A DNA stretch of 9,754 nucleotides from Acidobacteria bacterium AH-259-G07 (GCA_027717925.1 JALLON010000090.1:1-9754), one strand, 5' to 3'. Positions 1-8,259 are shown, counted from the stretch's first letter. Notes: generated from the letters alone by a model not told the origin. Numbers and translations: made by a program.

Positions 1-1
1 A

Positions 2-658
2 TACAGGGAGCTGCTGGCCCCTGCGATTCCTCAAATCTGGAAGACCGAAATTGAGGATCTGCGGGTCGATCTTGGTGCCTGGATGCGGGAAGTCGTGCGC
101 AAGGATCAACAGTGGAAACCCATTCATTTTGAGTATTCCTTTGGTCTCCCTCTGCAGGAGGGTCGAGACTCGAGAAGCACCGAGAAAGAAGCAGTCATCC
201 TGGATGGCGTGCGTCTTTGCGGCGTGATCGACCTGGTCGAAAAGAATGAAGAGCAAGAAAGCCTACGTGTGACCGATCACAAGACGGGGAAAACGCCTTG
301 GCCACGTCCCGGCTTTGTTGGGAAAGGCGAAGTCCTCCAGCCCCTTCTCTATGCCCTGGCGGCAGAAAAGCTTCTTGAGGTGTCAGTCACGAGCGGGCGC
401 CTCTACTACTGCACTCAACGTGGTGCGTTTAGTCACTACGACATTGAGATCAGTGGCGAGGCCCTTCAAGAGATCGGGCAAGTGACTCAGAGCATCGATC
501 AAGCCATCGAAGCAGGTTTTCTCCCGGCCGCACCTCGCAGAGATGCTTGCCGTTACTGTGATTTTCGAGCGATCTGTGGCCCTTATGAAGAACTTCGAGT
601 CACTCGAAAGCACGCTGGACCGCTCGTGCCACTCGAAGAACTGCGCAGGATGAAGTGA
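2..658 (+). CDS. addB: AddB-like helicase-nuclease subunit, C-terminal nuclease part (5' end outside window)
   Basis: The reading frame is open to the left edge, so this is the C-terminal ~218 residues of a larger protein; the first internal ATG at 83 is not a credible start. The visible part is a PD-(D/E)XK nuclease of the RecB/AddB type. It shows G-V-I-D (Asp codon at 230), then V-T-D-H-K-T-G with the D-x-K pair at 275-283, then Q-P-L-L-Y at 338-352, the usual QxxxY motif. Near the end, cysteines at 548, 557 and 575 form C-x2-C-x5-C. In AddB these three join a more upstream Cys (outside the window) to hold a 4Fe-4S cluster that staples the nuclease domain. By family knowledge AddB pairs with AddA, recognises Chi and cuts one strand while ends are resected. 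The addA-like gene follows after 74 bp on the same strand, supporting an addB-addA operon. An isolated Cas4-like or RecB-family nuclease is less likely because of this neighbour. Confidence is high for the fold and good for AddB. Confidence 0.85.
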   Translation, partial: YRELLAPAIPQIWKTEIEDLRVDLGAWMREVVRKDQQWKPIHFEYSFGLPLQEGRDSRSTEKEAVILDGVRLCGVIDLVEKNEEQESLRVTDHKTGKTPWPRPGFVGKGEVLQPLLYALAAEKLLEVSVTSGRLYYCTQRGAFSHYDIEISGEALQEIGQVTQSIDQAIEAGFLPAAPRRDACRYCDFRAICGPYEELRVTRKHAGPLVPLEELRRMK

Positions 659-732
659 CAGCCCATGAGACATGGTGGAGTTCTGGGTGACCGATACCGA
701 TTCTAGCCCGACATGGGAGCGAGTGAAGAGCC

Positions 733-3700
733 ATGACTGATTTGGATGACCGGAAGAGAATTCGGGAATCGTTGGATGAGAGCCTGATTGTCGAGGCCGC
801 AGCCGGCACTGGCAAAACATCTGAACTCGTCCGTCGCGTGGTGGCGGTGCTGGAAACGGGCCGCACTACAGTAGGTCGAATTGTAGCCGTCACCTTTACC
901 CGCAAGGCTGCAGGTGAGCTGAAGCTACGGCTTAGAGAGGCTCTGGATCTCGCTCGCTCTGAAACTCAAGATCCCCAGGAAATTCAACACCTGGAACGGG
1001 CCATGGCCGAACTCGAAGAGGCACGCATCGGCACCATCCACTCCTTTTGCGCGGATCTTCTCCGAGAGCGGCCTGTAGAGGCGAGGGTGGATCCGGCATT
1101 TGAGGAGGCCTCCGAGGAGGAGGCCTCGAGACTTCTTGAGCGAGCCTTCAGACCCTGGATCGAAGAGAAGCTTTCCAACATGCCACCAGGCCTGCAGCGG
1201 GCTCTCAGCCGTTCGATGCTGACTCAAAGTTTCGACGGTCGTTCCCCACTGGATCGCATTCGCGATGCGGCTTGGAAGCTGCTCGAGTGGAGAGATTTTC
1301 AGAAGCAGTGGCGCCGCGAACCTTTCCCTCGGCAGGGCCGGATTGACGCTCTTGTAACCTCAGTCCAGCAACTCTGCAAGATGAGTTTTAAGTGCCGCAA
1401 CTGGGAAGATAACCTCCAAAAAGGGTTGCGTCCCATCCGCGATCTCGCCATGTGGATTTACCGTGCCGAAAAAGAAAAGGCGCGTCAGTATGATCGCTTG
1501 GAGGCCCTGCTGCTCACTCTCCTGAGGGAAATGAAAAGGCCGCAGAACCAAAGAAAAGGTCGCGGGTACTTTGCCGAGGGCCTGTCCCGCCAAGAGGTCA
1601 TAGACACCCGGGAAAGTCTGATTGCCCAACTCGAAGATTTTAAACTTCAGGCCGACGCGGATCTGGCCGCCTTGCTGCAAATGGAATTGCAGCAACTGGC
1701 GAATCGCTATGAGGATTTGAAGCGGCGTTCGGGAAAGCTGGATTTTGTGGATCTCCTCATCCACACCCGAGACCTCATTCGAGACAACGACCCTGTTCGT
1801 CGCCACTTTCAGGAACAGTTCACTCACATCTTTGTCGATGAGTTTCAAGACACGGATCCGCTCCAGGCGGAGATTATGTTGCTGCTCTCCGCAGATGATC
1901 CTGAAGAGTGCCATTGGATGCAGGTCCGACCGTTTGCTGGAAAACTCTTTCTGGTTGGGGATCCAAAACAGTCGATCTATCGCTTTCGCAGAGCAGACGT
2001 GCTGCTCTACCAGCAGATCAAGGAAGCTCTCACTGAGCGAGGTGTCGGGCTTGTGCACCTCACCCAGAGCTTTCGTTCTGTTCCAACCATTCAAAAGGCG
2101 GTCAATGCGGCCTTCGGATCTGAAATGCAAGGTGACAGCTCAATCGGCCAGCCTGAGTACGTGGCTTTGGATGAGTACCGTCGGGATCGCGAAAGGCAGC
2201 CGGCACTCGTCGTTCTACCGGCTCCTGCCCCTTACAGCCAGTGGGGGCGCCTCACAAACAAAGCGATCGAGACTTGTCTGCCCGATGCGGTGGCTGCTTT
2301 TGTGGACTGGTTGGTAAACGAGAGTGATTGGAAAGTGTCTGAGCCCGAAAATCCACAGCAATCCATCCCTGTTTCGCCACGACACGTCTGTATCCTTTTC
2401 CGGCGCTTTGTTTCTTGGTTCACCGATGTCACTCGCGATTACACGCGGGCCCTGGAAGCGCGAAGAATCCCGCACCTGCTGGTGGGCTCTCGATCCTTTC
2501 ATCAACGGGAAGAAGTGCAAACTTTGAGGGTAGCCTTGACGGCTATTGAGTGGCCGGAGGATGAACTCTCGGTTTACGCGACCTTAAGAGGTTCTCTTTT
2601 TTGGATTCGGGACAGCCTTTTGCTCCGTTTTCGGGATCGGCACGGATCGCTCCATCCCTTTCGCCCCATACCCGAAGACTTGGGCGAGGACCTGCAGCCC
2701 ATAACCCAGGCCCTGGACGTTCTTCGACGGCTCCACCGGCGCCGCAACCGTCGCCCCATTGTGGACACGCTCAACGAGCTGTTGGAAGTAACCCGCGCCC
2801 ATGCCGGCTTTGCTTTACGACCAGCTGGCCACCAGGTGCTGGCCAATGTACAGCGGGTGTGTGATCTGGCCCGACACTTCGAAGTCGGTGGAGGGTTTTC
2901 CTTCCGAGCCTTTGTGGACTACCTGGAGTCCAAGTCTGAAAAGCCCACATCTAAGGAAACTCCAGTTTTGGAAGAGGGCATCGACGGTGTTCGGCTCATG
3001 ACCGTTCACAGTGCTAAGGGATTGGAGTTTCCAGTGGTTATTCTCGCGGACATGACAACCCATCTATCCGCGTCTCAGGCAGACAAATATGTCAGCACCG
3101 AAAAAGGGCTGGCCGCTTTTCGTCTTTTAGGCTGCTCTCCCTGGGACCTGCTCGATTATGAGGACGAAGAAAAGCTGCGCGATGAGGCGGAAGGCGTGAG
3201 AATCACTTACGTGGCAGCGACCCGTGCGCGAGACTTGCTGGTTCTACCCGCTGTCGGGGACGAGGTCAGAGACGGTTGGCTTCGTCCCTTCAACAAGGTG
3301 ATCTATCCACCTAAAGAGAACTGGCAGAAGACCCGCCCAGCACCGGGATGCCCAAGGTTTGGTTCCTCCAGCGTCGCCCAAAGACCGATCGAATTTGACG
3401 GCCGTGAAGAATTCTCTGTCCATCCGGGACTTCACAACCCCGAGGTGGGCGATCATTCGCTGGTGTGGTGGGACCCTTCAGTCCTGAATCTAAATGTACA
3501 ACCCAATTTTGGCTTGCACCAGGAGCAAATACTGAAGGAAGACGAGGGCGGCAAAGCAGCAAGCGAGGGGCTGAAAGCTTATGAAGAGTGGAGAGACAGA
3601 CGGGAACAAACTCTTCGAGTAGGCAGCCGGCCAAGCCTCGAAGTGTTCACGGTCACAGGTACTCCCGACTTGGGTGACCCTCCCGAAACTGGAGCGATCC

Positions 3701-4164
3701 AGGTCGAGATTCTCAAGAAGTCAGAAGAACGTCCGACTGGCGCACGCTTTGGGACTCTCGTCCACACCGTGCTGAGAGACGCCAATCTCGGTGCTGACGA
3801 GCAGGACATTGCGCGCCTTGCACAACTCCATGGCCGAGTTCTGGACGCGACTGAGGACGAGATCTCATTTGCCGCCCAAGCAGTTCGCTCCACACTCAGG
3901 CACGCTCTGCTCAAGAAAGCCGCCACTGCCAAGCGCTGCCACCGCGAACTGCCCATCTTGCTGAAACTGGACCAGAATCAAATTCTGGAAGGAACCATCG
4001 ACCTGGCTTTTATGGAAGAAGATCACTGGATCGTCATCGACTTCAAAACCGACGCCGACCTCGATTCTCAGCAACCCCGCTACAAACGCCAACTTCAGTG
4101 GTACCTCTACAGCTTTTATAAAATCACCAAGACTCGAGCCGAAGGCTGGCTCCTGGGCATTTGA
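733..4164 (+). CDS. addA: AddA-like UvrD-family ATP-dependent helicase/nuclease subunit
   Basis: This 1143-residue protein is a superfamily 1A helicase with a C-terminal nuclease. Visible motifs in order are: Walker A A-A-A-G-T-G-K-T (22-29), motif Ia T-F-T-R-K-A-A (54-60), I-G-T-I-H-S-F-C (99-106), Walker B V-D-E-F-Q-D-T-D (368-375), motif III G-D-P-K-Q-S-I-Y-R-F-R (409-419), motif IV Q-S-F-R-S (445-449), motif V T-V-H-S-A-K-G-L-E-F (757-766) and motif VI Y-V-A-A-T-R-A-R (826-833). The nuclease domain has F-G-T-L-V-H (His 1011), G1087/D1090, D1103-F-K1105 and Q1120-x3-Y1124, so it looks active. AddA normally unwinds from double-strand ends in the 3'-5' direction, degrades one strand and, with AddB, prepares 3' tails for RecA. 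Length is slightly under that of the Bacillus protein (about 1230). The start at 733 is well bounded: an in-frame TGA lies at 724 and the helicase Q-motif region begins within the first residues. A weak GGAG lies at 715-718. RecB is the alternative, but the AddB-type partner argues for AddA. Confidence 0.92.
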   Translation: MTDLDDRKRIRESLDESLIVEAAAGTGKTSELVRRVVAVLETGRTTVGRIVAVTFTRKAAGELKLRLREALDLARSETQDPQEIQHLERAMAELEEARIGTIHSFCADLLRERPVEARVDPAFEEASEEEASRLLERAFRPWIEEKLSNMPPGLQRALSRSMLTQSFDGRSPLDRIRDAAWKLLEWRDFQKQWRREPFPRQGRIDALVTSVQQLCKMSFKCRNWEDNLQKGLRPIRDLAMWIYRAEKEKARQYDRLEALLLTLLREMKRPQNQRKGRGYFAEGLSRQEVIDTRESLIAQLEDFKLQADADLAALLQMELQQLANRYEDLKRRSGKLDFVDLLIHTRDLIRDNDPVRRHFQEQFTHIFVDEFQDTDPLQAEIMLLLSADDPEECHWMQVRPFAGKLFLVGDPKQSIYRFRRADVLLYQQIKEALTERGVGLVHLTQSFRSVPTIQKAVNAAFGSEMQGDSSIGQPEYVALDEYRRDRERQPALVVLPAPAPYSQWGRLTNKAIETCLPDAVAAFVDWLVNESDWKVSEPENPQQSIPVSPRHVCILFRRFVSWFTDVTRDYTRALEARRIPHLLVGSRSFHQREEVQTLRVALTAIEWPEDELSVYATLRGSLFWIRDSLLLRFRDRHGSLHPFRPIPEDLGEDLQPITQALDVLRRLHRRRNRRPIVDTLNELLEVTRAHAGFALRPAGHQVLANVQRVCDLARHFEVGGGFSFRAFVDYLESKSEKPTSKETPVLEEGIDGVRLMTVHSAKGLEFPVVILADMTTHLSASQADKYVSTEKGLAAFRLLGCSPWDLLDYEDEEKLRDEAEGVRITYVAATRARDLLVLPAVGDEVRDGWLRPFNKVIYPPKENWQKTRPAPGCPRFGSSSVAQRPIEFDGREEFSVHPGLHNPEVGDHSLVWWDPSVLNLNVQPNFGLHQEQILKEDEGGKAASEGLKAYEEWRDRREQTLRVGSRPSLEVFTVTGTPDLGDPPETGAIQVEILKKSEERPTGARFGTLVHTVLRDANLGADEQDIARLAQLHGRVLDATEDEISFAAQAVRSTLRHALLKKAATAKRCHRELPILLKLDQNQILEGTIDLAFMEEDHWIVIDFKTDADLDSQQPRYKRQLQWYLYSFYKITKTRAEGWLLGI

Positions 4165-4360
4165 CGGTGAACGGTGGTATTTCCCCACCGGCCTTCAAAA
4201 GCGATCTTGGGCTTCTTCGTCTTGGCGCCGTGCATCTTCCTCGTATCTCTTCGCGACATTCCTCAATGCAGCCGCGGTTCTTGCCGACGGCATGTACAAC
4301 TGTGGTCAACGAAACAACCACAGTAACCTTTCGTAAGCCCCATGCAGAAAGGAGCAAGAA
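4165..4360. other. Intergenic gap between addA and the methyltransferase
   Basis: These 196 bp hold no convincing gene. A small hairpin (CGGTGG at 4172-4177 with CCACCG at 4185-4190, 7-nt loop) starts 8 bp after the addA stop. It has no T-run after it, so it is only a weak terminator candidate. An 8-bp inverted repeat lies further on at 4299-4324. The gap and the change of gene content suggest that the repair operon ends here and a separate transcript starts for the next gene; this is inference. Confidence 0.5.
4299..4324. repeat. 8-bp perfect inverted repeat upstream of the methyltransferase gene
   Basis: ACTGTGGT at 4299-4306 is matched by its exact reverse complement ACCACAGT at 4317-4324, with a 10-base spacer. 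It ends 36 bases before the start codon at 4361. The arm spacing of 18 bp (centre to centre, nearly two helical turns) would suit a dimeric repressor, and the repeat could equally form a hairpin in the leader RNA. No T-run follows, so a terminator is unlikely. The symmetry is seen; the role is inferred. Confidence 0.4.
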
Positions 4361-5080
4361 ATGTTGAAGAAGACTGCGTTAGGCCTTGTGGTCACGGTGG
4401 TGCTGTTGGGAGCCGCACATCTTGTCGCTCAGGAAAGAGGAAGGGGCAGGCCAGGCCCACGTCAGCCTACGGGAGGCGGACCTGGCCCATCGTCCATAGA
4501 GAGCTCACCAATACCGAAAACAGAGGCGGAGAAGAGAATCTTGAGCATTCTTGAGGATATGGACCAGAACCAGCGGAGAGGGATGATGAATGTCCCACTG
4601 GAAGACGGCAGGTTGCTGCGGCTCCTCACGGAGACGGTCGGCGCCAAGCACGTGGTCGAGATCGGCACCTCCAACGGGTACTCTGCCATCTGGTTTTGTC
4701 TGGGACTGCGGGCCACGGGCGGCAAGCTGACCACCCACGAAATCGACCCCCATCGGGCCTCGCTGGCCCGCGAGAACTTCAAACGGGCCGGGGTGGACCA
4801 GATCGTCACGCTCGTGGAAGGCAACGCCCACGAGGAAGTCATGAAACTAAACGACTCGATTGATATTCTTTTCCTTGACGCGGACAAGCCCGGCTACCTC
4901 GACTACCTCAACAAGCTTGTGCCATTGGTGCGTCCGGGCGGACTGATCCTGGCCCACAACATGAACCGACCTGCCCCGGATCCAAGATATATCAAGGCCA
5001 TCACCACCAACCCGGACCTGGAAACGATCTTTTTGAACATGCATGCCGCAGGTGTCGGAGTGACGCTCAAGAAACGTTGA
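4361..5080 (+). CDS. Exported class I SAM-dependent O-methyltransferase
   Basis: This 239-residue protein starts with a clear signal-peptide-like segment: K3-K4, a hydrophobic core from about L7 to A19, and a likely cut after A23. A Gly/Pro/Arg-rich linker follows (about 26-45). The rest is a COMT-like Rossmann methyltransferase: V-P-L-E-D-G-R (78-84), the SAM loop V-E-I-G-T-S-N-G-Y-S (99-108), the ribose-binding acid E127 in H-E-I-D, and F-L-D-A-D-K (171-176). The usual metal-site D-N after the P-G-G turn reads A-H199-N200 instead. Family members transfer a methyl group from SAM to a hydroxyl, often a catechol, using a divalent metal; the substrate here is unknown. A strong AAAGGAG at 4348-4354, 6 bases before the ATG, supports the start and hence the signal peptide. 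The gene stands alone between two non-coding gaps. An exported SAM enzyme is odd, because SAM is made in the cytoplasm. An inner-membrane anchor is an alternative reading of the N-terminus. The fold is sure; location and activity are not. Confidence 0.85.
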   Translation: MLKKTALGLVVTVVLLGAAHLVAQERGRGRPGPRQPTGGGPGPSSIESSPIPKTEAEKRILSILEDMDQNQRRGMMNVPLEDGRLLRLLTETVGAKHVVEIGTSNGYSAIWFCLGLRATGGKLTTHEIDPHRASLARENFKRAGVDQIVTLVEGNAHEEVMKLNDSIDILFLDADKPGYLDYLNKLVPLVRPGGLILAHNMNRPAPDPRYIKAITTNPDLETIFLNMHAAGVGVTLKKR

Positions 5081-5250
5081 TGAATCCAGATAATAGCCGA
5101 CACGAGAACCTCGAAGCGGTGTCACTGCTCAGTTATTACGCACTTTTTTGCCAGTTTTTTTTGTGTCCGGACCGGGCGTCACTCCAACCCTTCACATTGT
5201 TATTCTCGAATTCAGTCAGCTGGCTTGTTCGTAAAGGAAACCTACAAAGG

Positions 5251-5268
5251 AGGGGGTGTTACCGGTAA
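5251..5268 (+). repeat. Direct repeat AGGGGGTG-N3-CCGGTAA, copy 1
   Basis: This copy reads AGGGGGTG, then TTA, then CCGGTAA. It matches copy 2 at 15 of 18 positions, all three differences being in the central triplet. In this copy the right side forms a perfect 10-bp palindrome, TTACCGGTAA (5259-5268). It lies exactly 180 bp before copy 2 and 220 bases before the peptidase start codon. It may be a regulator binding site or a conserved RNA element; nothing here tells which. Confidence 0.55.
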
Positions 5269-5430
5269 AGCCCTGCCTCCCTCCGGAACCATGTCCGTGC
5301 TTTCCGGGCCAGTTTCTGCTTACCAAAGATCTGTTGCACCGTAGCGGCTCGAGCCCTGTGGAGAAGAAAACTTCCGAACATTCCGGGACTTTCTATCGTT
5401 ATTAGTGTCAATTCTTCATGTATTGCCTAT

Positions 5431-5448
5431 AGGGGGTGAACCCGGTAA
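5431..5448 (+). repeat. Direct repeat AGGGGGTG-N3-CCGGTAA, copy 2
   Basis: This copy reads AGGGGGTG, then AAC, then CCGGTAA, and ends 39 bases before the M16 peptidase ATG. The 10-bp palindrome of copy 1 is broken here, so the conserved unit is the two blocks rather than the palindrome. Its place close to the gene fits an operator or leader element. A role as ribosome binding site is excluded, since a proper AAGGAG lies at 5472-5477. Confidence 0.55.
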
Positions 5449-5487
5449 GTTAGTGTCTTCAGTGGCTAGAAAAGGAGAAGATCATCA

Positions 5488-8259
5488 ATGAACGGACAGA
5501 AAAGAATCATCATGTTTCTGTGTGGGATGTGTGCCTGGATGCTCAGTCCGCCGGTCCTGGCGGTGGCTGAGGCCAAAAGTGCAGACGATACGCCTTTGGA
5601 GATTGATATTCCCTATCAAAGATTTGTCCTCGAGAACGGATTGACCCTCATTGTTCATGAAGATCACAAGGCTCCAATCGTGGCGGTCAACGTCTGGTAC
5701 CACGTCGGGTCAAAGAACGAAAAACCGGGCAAAAGCGGATTCGCTCACCTGTTTGAGCATCTGATGTTCAACGGAAGCGAGAACTTCGACGATGATTACC
5801 ATCAGGCACTGGAGCGGGTGGGAGCCACCGACCTGAACGGTACCACTAGTGAAGACCGGACCAATTACTTCCAGAATGTTCCGACCTCGGCATTGGATAT
5901 AGCGCTGTGGATGGAGTCGGATCGAATGGGCCACTTATTGGGCGCTGTCACCCAGGAGAAGCTGGACGAACAACGGGGAGTCGTGCAAAACGAAAAGCGT
6001 CAGTTCGAGAACCGGCCTTACGCTGTAGCCTGGCGGTTATTTCCACCAAACACTTACCCTGCCGGTCATCCCTATTCCCGGACGGTCATCGGCTCAATGG
6101 AGGACCTGAACGCTGCGGCACCCGAAGATGTCCATGAGTGGTTCAAGACGTATTACGGCAGCGCCAATGCGGTGATTGTCGTCGCGGGCGACATCGATGC
6201 TGAGACTGCCCGCAAGAAGGTGGAAGCTTATTTCGGAGATATCCCTGCCGGACCGCCCATCGCCAAACACCTAGTATGGATCGCCAAGATGAGGGGTACG
6301 CGGCGGCAGATCGTCCAAGATCGTGCTCCCCAGGCCCGCCTCTACAAAGTTTGGAATGTGCCTCAGTGGGGCTCGGCTGACGCTGACTACCTGGATTTGG
6401 TGAGCGATGTTCTGGCCTCCGGAAAAACTTCGCGGCTCTACAAGCGCCTTGTCTACGAGGATCAAATTGCGACCGGTGTCTCTTCATTCATCGATGCCAG
6501 GGAAATCGGCAGCCAATTTCACATACAGGCCACAGCACGGCCCGGAGAAGATCTGGCCAAAGTGGAAGCAGCCGTCGATGAGGAGTTAAGGAAGTTTCTT
6601 GAGGAGGGACCTACCGAGACTGAGCTGCGACGGGTGAAGACGCAGTTTGAGTCCAACTTTATCCGCGGCATCGAGCGCATCGGTGGCTTTGGTGGCAAAT
6701 CCGACATCCTGGCAAGGAATGAAGTCTACGGAGGCAGTCCTGATTACTACAAAACGACTCTCAGGCGGATCCGAAGCGCCCAAACCAAAGATTTGAAAAA
6801 GGCAGCCAACCAGTGGCTCTCAGATGGAGTCTACATTCTCGAAATCCACCCGTTTCCGGATTTCGAAGTCGCCAAGACTGATGTGGACCGTTCAACGCTG
6901 CCAGAGCCTGGTGTGCCTCCTCAGCCCAAGTTTCCCAAGCTGGAAAGGAGCACTCTTGCCAACGGGCTGAAGGTTATTCTGGCTCGCCGCGGTGCGATTC
7001 CACTGGTTAACTTCACCCTTTTGGTAGATGCGGGTTATGCGGCCGACCAGTTTTCGCTTCCAGGAACAGCAGATCTGGCGCTGGATATGCTGGACGAAGG
7101 GACCAAAACACGCTCGGCACTGGAGATCAGTGAGGAGCTGGCCCTCCTGGGTGCTCGTCTCCGCGCGGGTTCGGATCTGGATACCTCGTCGGTTTCGCTG
7201 TCAACGCTCAAGTTGAATCTGGACGCGTCACTGGACATCTATGCCGACGTCATTCTCAACCCTACTTTTCCAGAGCGGGACTTCAGGCGACTTCAGAAAC
7301 AACAATTGGCAGCCATTCAGCGTGAGAAAGCCAACCCGATTCAGATGGCTCTTCGAGTTTTTCCGGGCCTACTCTACGGCCACAATCATGCTTATGGTAA
7401 TCCCTTCACCGGATCTGGAACAGAGCTGTCAGTCAAGAAACTGACTCGTGAGGATCTACTCGAGTTTCACCAGACCTGGTTCAAGCCCAACAATGCAACC
7501 CTGGTTATTGTGGGAGATGCTACCCTGGAGGAGATCGTTCCGAAACTGGAAAGGCGCTTCCAGAAATGGGAAAAAGGTTCTGTTCCGGCCAAGGATATCA
7601 GTCCGGTCGAGCAGCGTCCCGAATCTGTGGTCTACCTGGTGAATAAACCCGGCGCCATACAATCGATCATATTTGCCGGCCATGTCGCTCCTCCTACAAA
7701 CAATCCAGACGAAATTGCCATCGAGACCATGAACAACATCCTGGGAGGGACCTTCACGGCCCGCATCAATATGAATCTGCGCGAGGATAAACACTGGTCC
7801 TACGGGGCCGGTTCCTTTCTGTTTGACGCGCGCGGTCAGCGACCGTACATATTCTACGCACCGGTTCAAACCGACAAGACAAAGGAATCGATGGCGGAGC
7901 TCTTGAAGGAGCTGCGAGGAATTCTGTCGGATCGACCGCCCACCGGGGAAGAACTGGACAAGATCCAGAAGAACCGCATCTTGAGACTTCCTGGCTCTTG
8001 GGAGACTCTCTCTTCAATCCGCAATTCAATCAATGAAATCGTTAGCTTTGGGCTACCGGATGATTACTACGAAACCTATCCGGAAAAGATTCGCAGTCTA
8101 AAGCTTGCTCAGGTCGAAGCTGCAGCTCAACGGGTCATCCATCCCGATAATCTGGTTTGGGTAGTGGTTGGTGACCGCAGCAAGGTTGAAGAAGCGATCG
8201 GCGAAGTGGGTTTGGGTGAAATCCACTTGATTGATGCTGATGGTAATCCGCTCCAATAG
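5488..8259 (+). CDS. Exported M16 family zinc metallopeptidase, two-domain single chain
   Basis: This 923-residue protein has a signal peptide (K5-R6, hydrophobic stretch I7 to V23, likely cut after A25 or A27). The first M16 domain (about 45-190) carries the inverted zinc motif H87-L-F-E90-H91 with the third ligand at E169 in V-Q-N-E-K, so it should be catalytic. An M16_C domain follows (about 200-380). A second M16 domain begins near residue 480. In it the motif is lost: the matching stretch is G526-T-A528-D-L-A531-L532. The final M16_C half (about 655-840) contains N-L-R765-E and Y772, the region that supplies the substrate-binding R/Y pair in M16B partners (assigned by analogy). The fold is a clam shell that encloses and cuts peptides or unfolded chains, here probably in the periplasm. 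AAGGAG at 5472-5477, 10 bases before ATG, supports the start. The paired direct repeat upstream may regulate it. Family is certain; the substrate cannot be told. Confidence 0.93.
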   Translation: MNGQKRIIMFLCGMCAWMLSPPVLAVAEAKSADDTPLEIDIPYQRFVLENGLTLIVHEDHKAPIVAVNVWYHVGSKNEKPGKSGFAHLFEHLMFNGSENFDDDYHQALERVGATDLNGTTSEDRTNYFQNVPTSALDIALWMESDRMGHLLGAVTQEKLDEQRGVVQNEKRQFENRPYAVAWRLFPPNTYPAGHPYSRTVIGSMEDLNAAAPEDVHEWFKTYYGSANAVIVVAGDIDAETARKKVEAYFGDIPAGPPIAKHLVWIAKMRGTRRQIVQDRAPQARLYKVWNVPQWGSADADYLDLVSDVLASGKTSRLYKRLVYEDQIATGVSSFIDAREIGSQFHIQATARPGEDLAKVEAAVDEELRKFLEEGPTETELRRVKTQFESNFIRGIERIGGFGGKSDILARNEVYGGSPDYYKTTLRRIRSAQTKDLKKAANQWLSDGVYILEIHPFPDFEVAKTDVDRSTLPEPGVPPQPKFPKLERSTLANGLKVILARRGAIPLVNFTLLVDAGYAADQFSLPGTADLALDMLDEGTKTRSALEISEELALLGARLRAGSDLDTSSVSLSTLKLNLDASLDIYADVILNPTFPERDFRRLQKQQLAAIQREKANPIQMALRVFPGLLYGHNHAYGNPFTGSGTELSVKKLTREDLLEFHQTWFKPNNATLVIVGDATLEEIVPKLERRFQKWEKGSVPAKDISPVEQRPESVVYLVNKPGAIQSIIFAGHVAPPTNNPDEIAIETMNNILGGTFTARINMNLREDKHWSYGAGSFLFDARGQRPYIFYAPVQTDKTKESMAELLKELRGILSDRPPTGEELDKIQKNRILRLPGSWETLSSIRNSINEIVSFGLPDDYYETYPEKIRSLKLAQVEAAAQRVIHPDNLVWVVVGDRSKVEEAIGEVGLGEIHLIDADGNPLQ

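Larger units (their letters stand above)
5081..5487. other. 407-bp non-coding region before the M16 peptidase gene
   Basis: I see no credible gene here. Runs of 6 T (5144-5149) and 8 T (5155-5162) lie 64-82 bp after the methyltransferase stop. A weak stem (GACAC 5099-5103 with GTGTC 5119-5123) lies upstream but does not abut the T-runs, so termination here is possible but not shown. CCGGAA at 5283-5288 can pair with TTCCGG at 5302-5307. The main content is a spaced direct repeat at 5251-5268 and 5431-5448, listed separately. The length and these elements suggest a long regulated leader or a promoter region for the peptidase gene. I could not fix a -35/-10 pair with confidence. Confidence 0.5.

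Noticed and set aside
1360..2130. A long (256-codon) antisense frame within addA
   Set aside because: It lies opposite the most conserved helicase motifs and shows no motif of its own. It is a shadow of codon use on the + strand.
4172..4190. A hairpin after addA as a rho-independent terminator
   Set aside because: The stem is only 6 bp and no T-run follows, so I do not call it a terminator.
4161..4367. A 68-codon frame bridging addA and the methyltransferase
   Set aside because: It runs into the next gene's start in another frame and its composition is not protein-like. Better explained as spacer.
5077..5268. A 63-codon frame from TTG/ATG overlapping the methyltransferase stop
   Set aside because: The ATGA-type overlap is tempting, but the translation has no recognisable motif, crosses two T-runs and ends inside direct-repeat copy 1. 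No ribosome site fits it.
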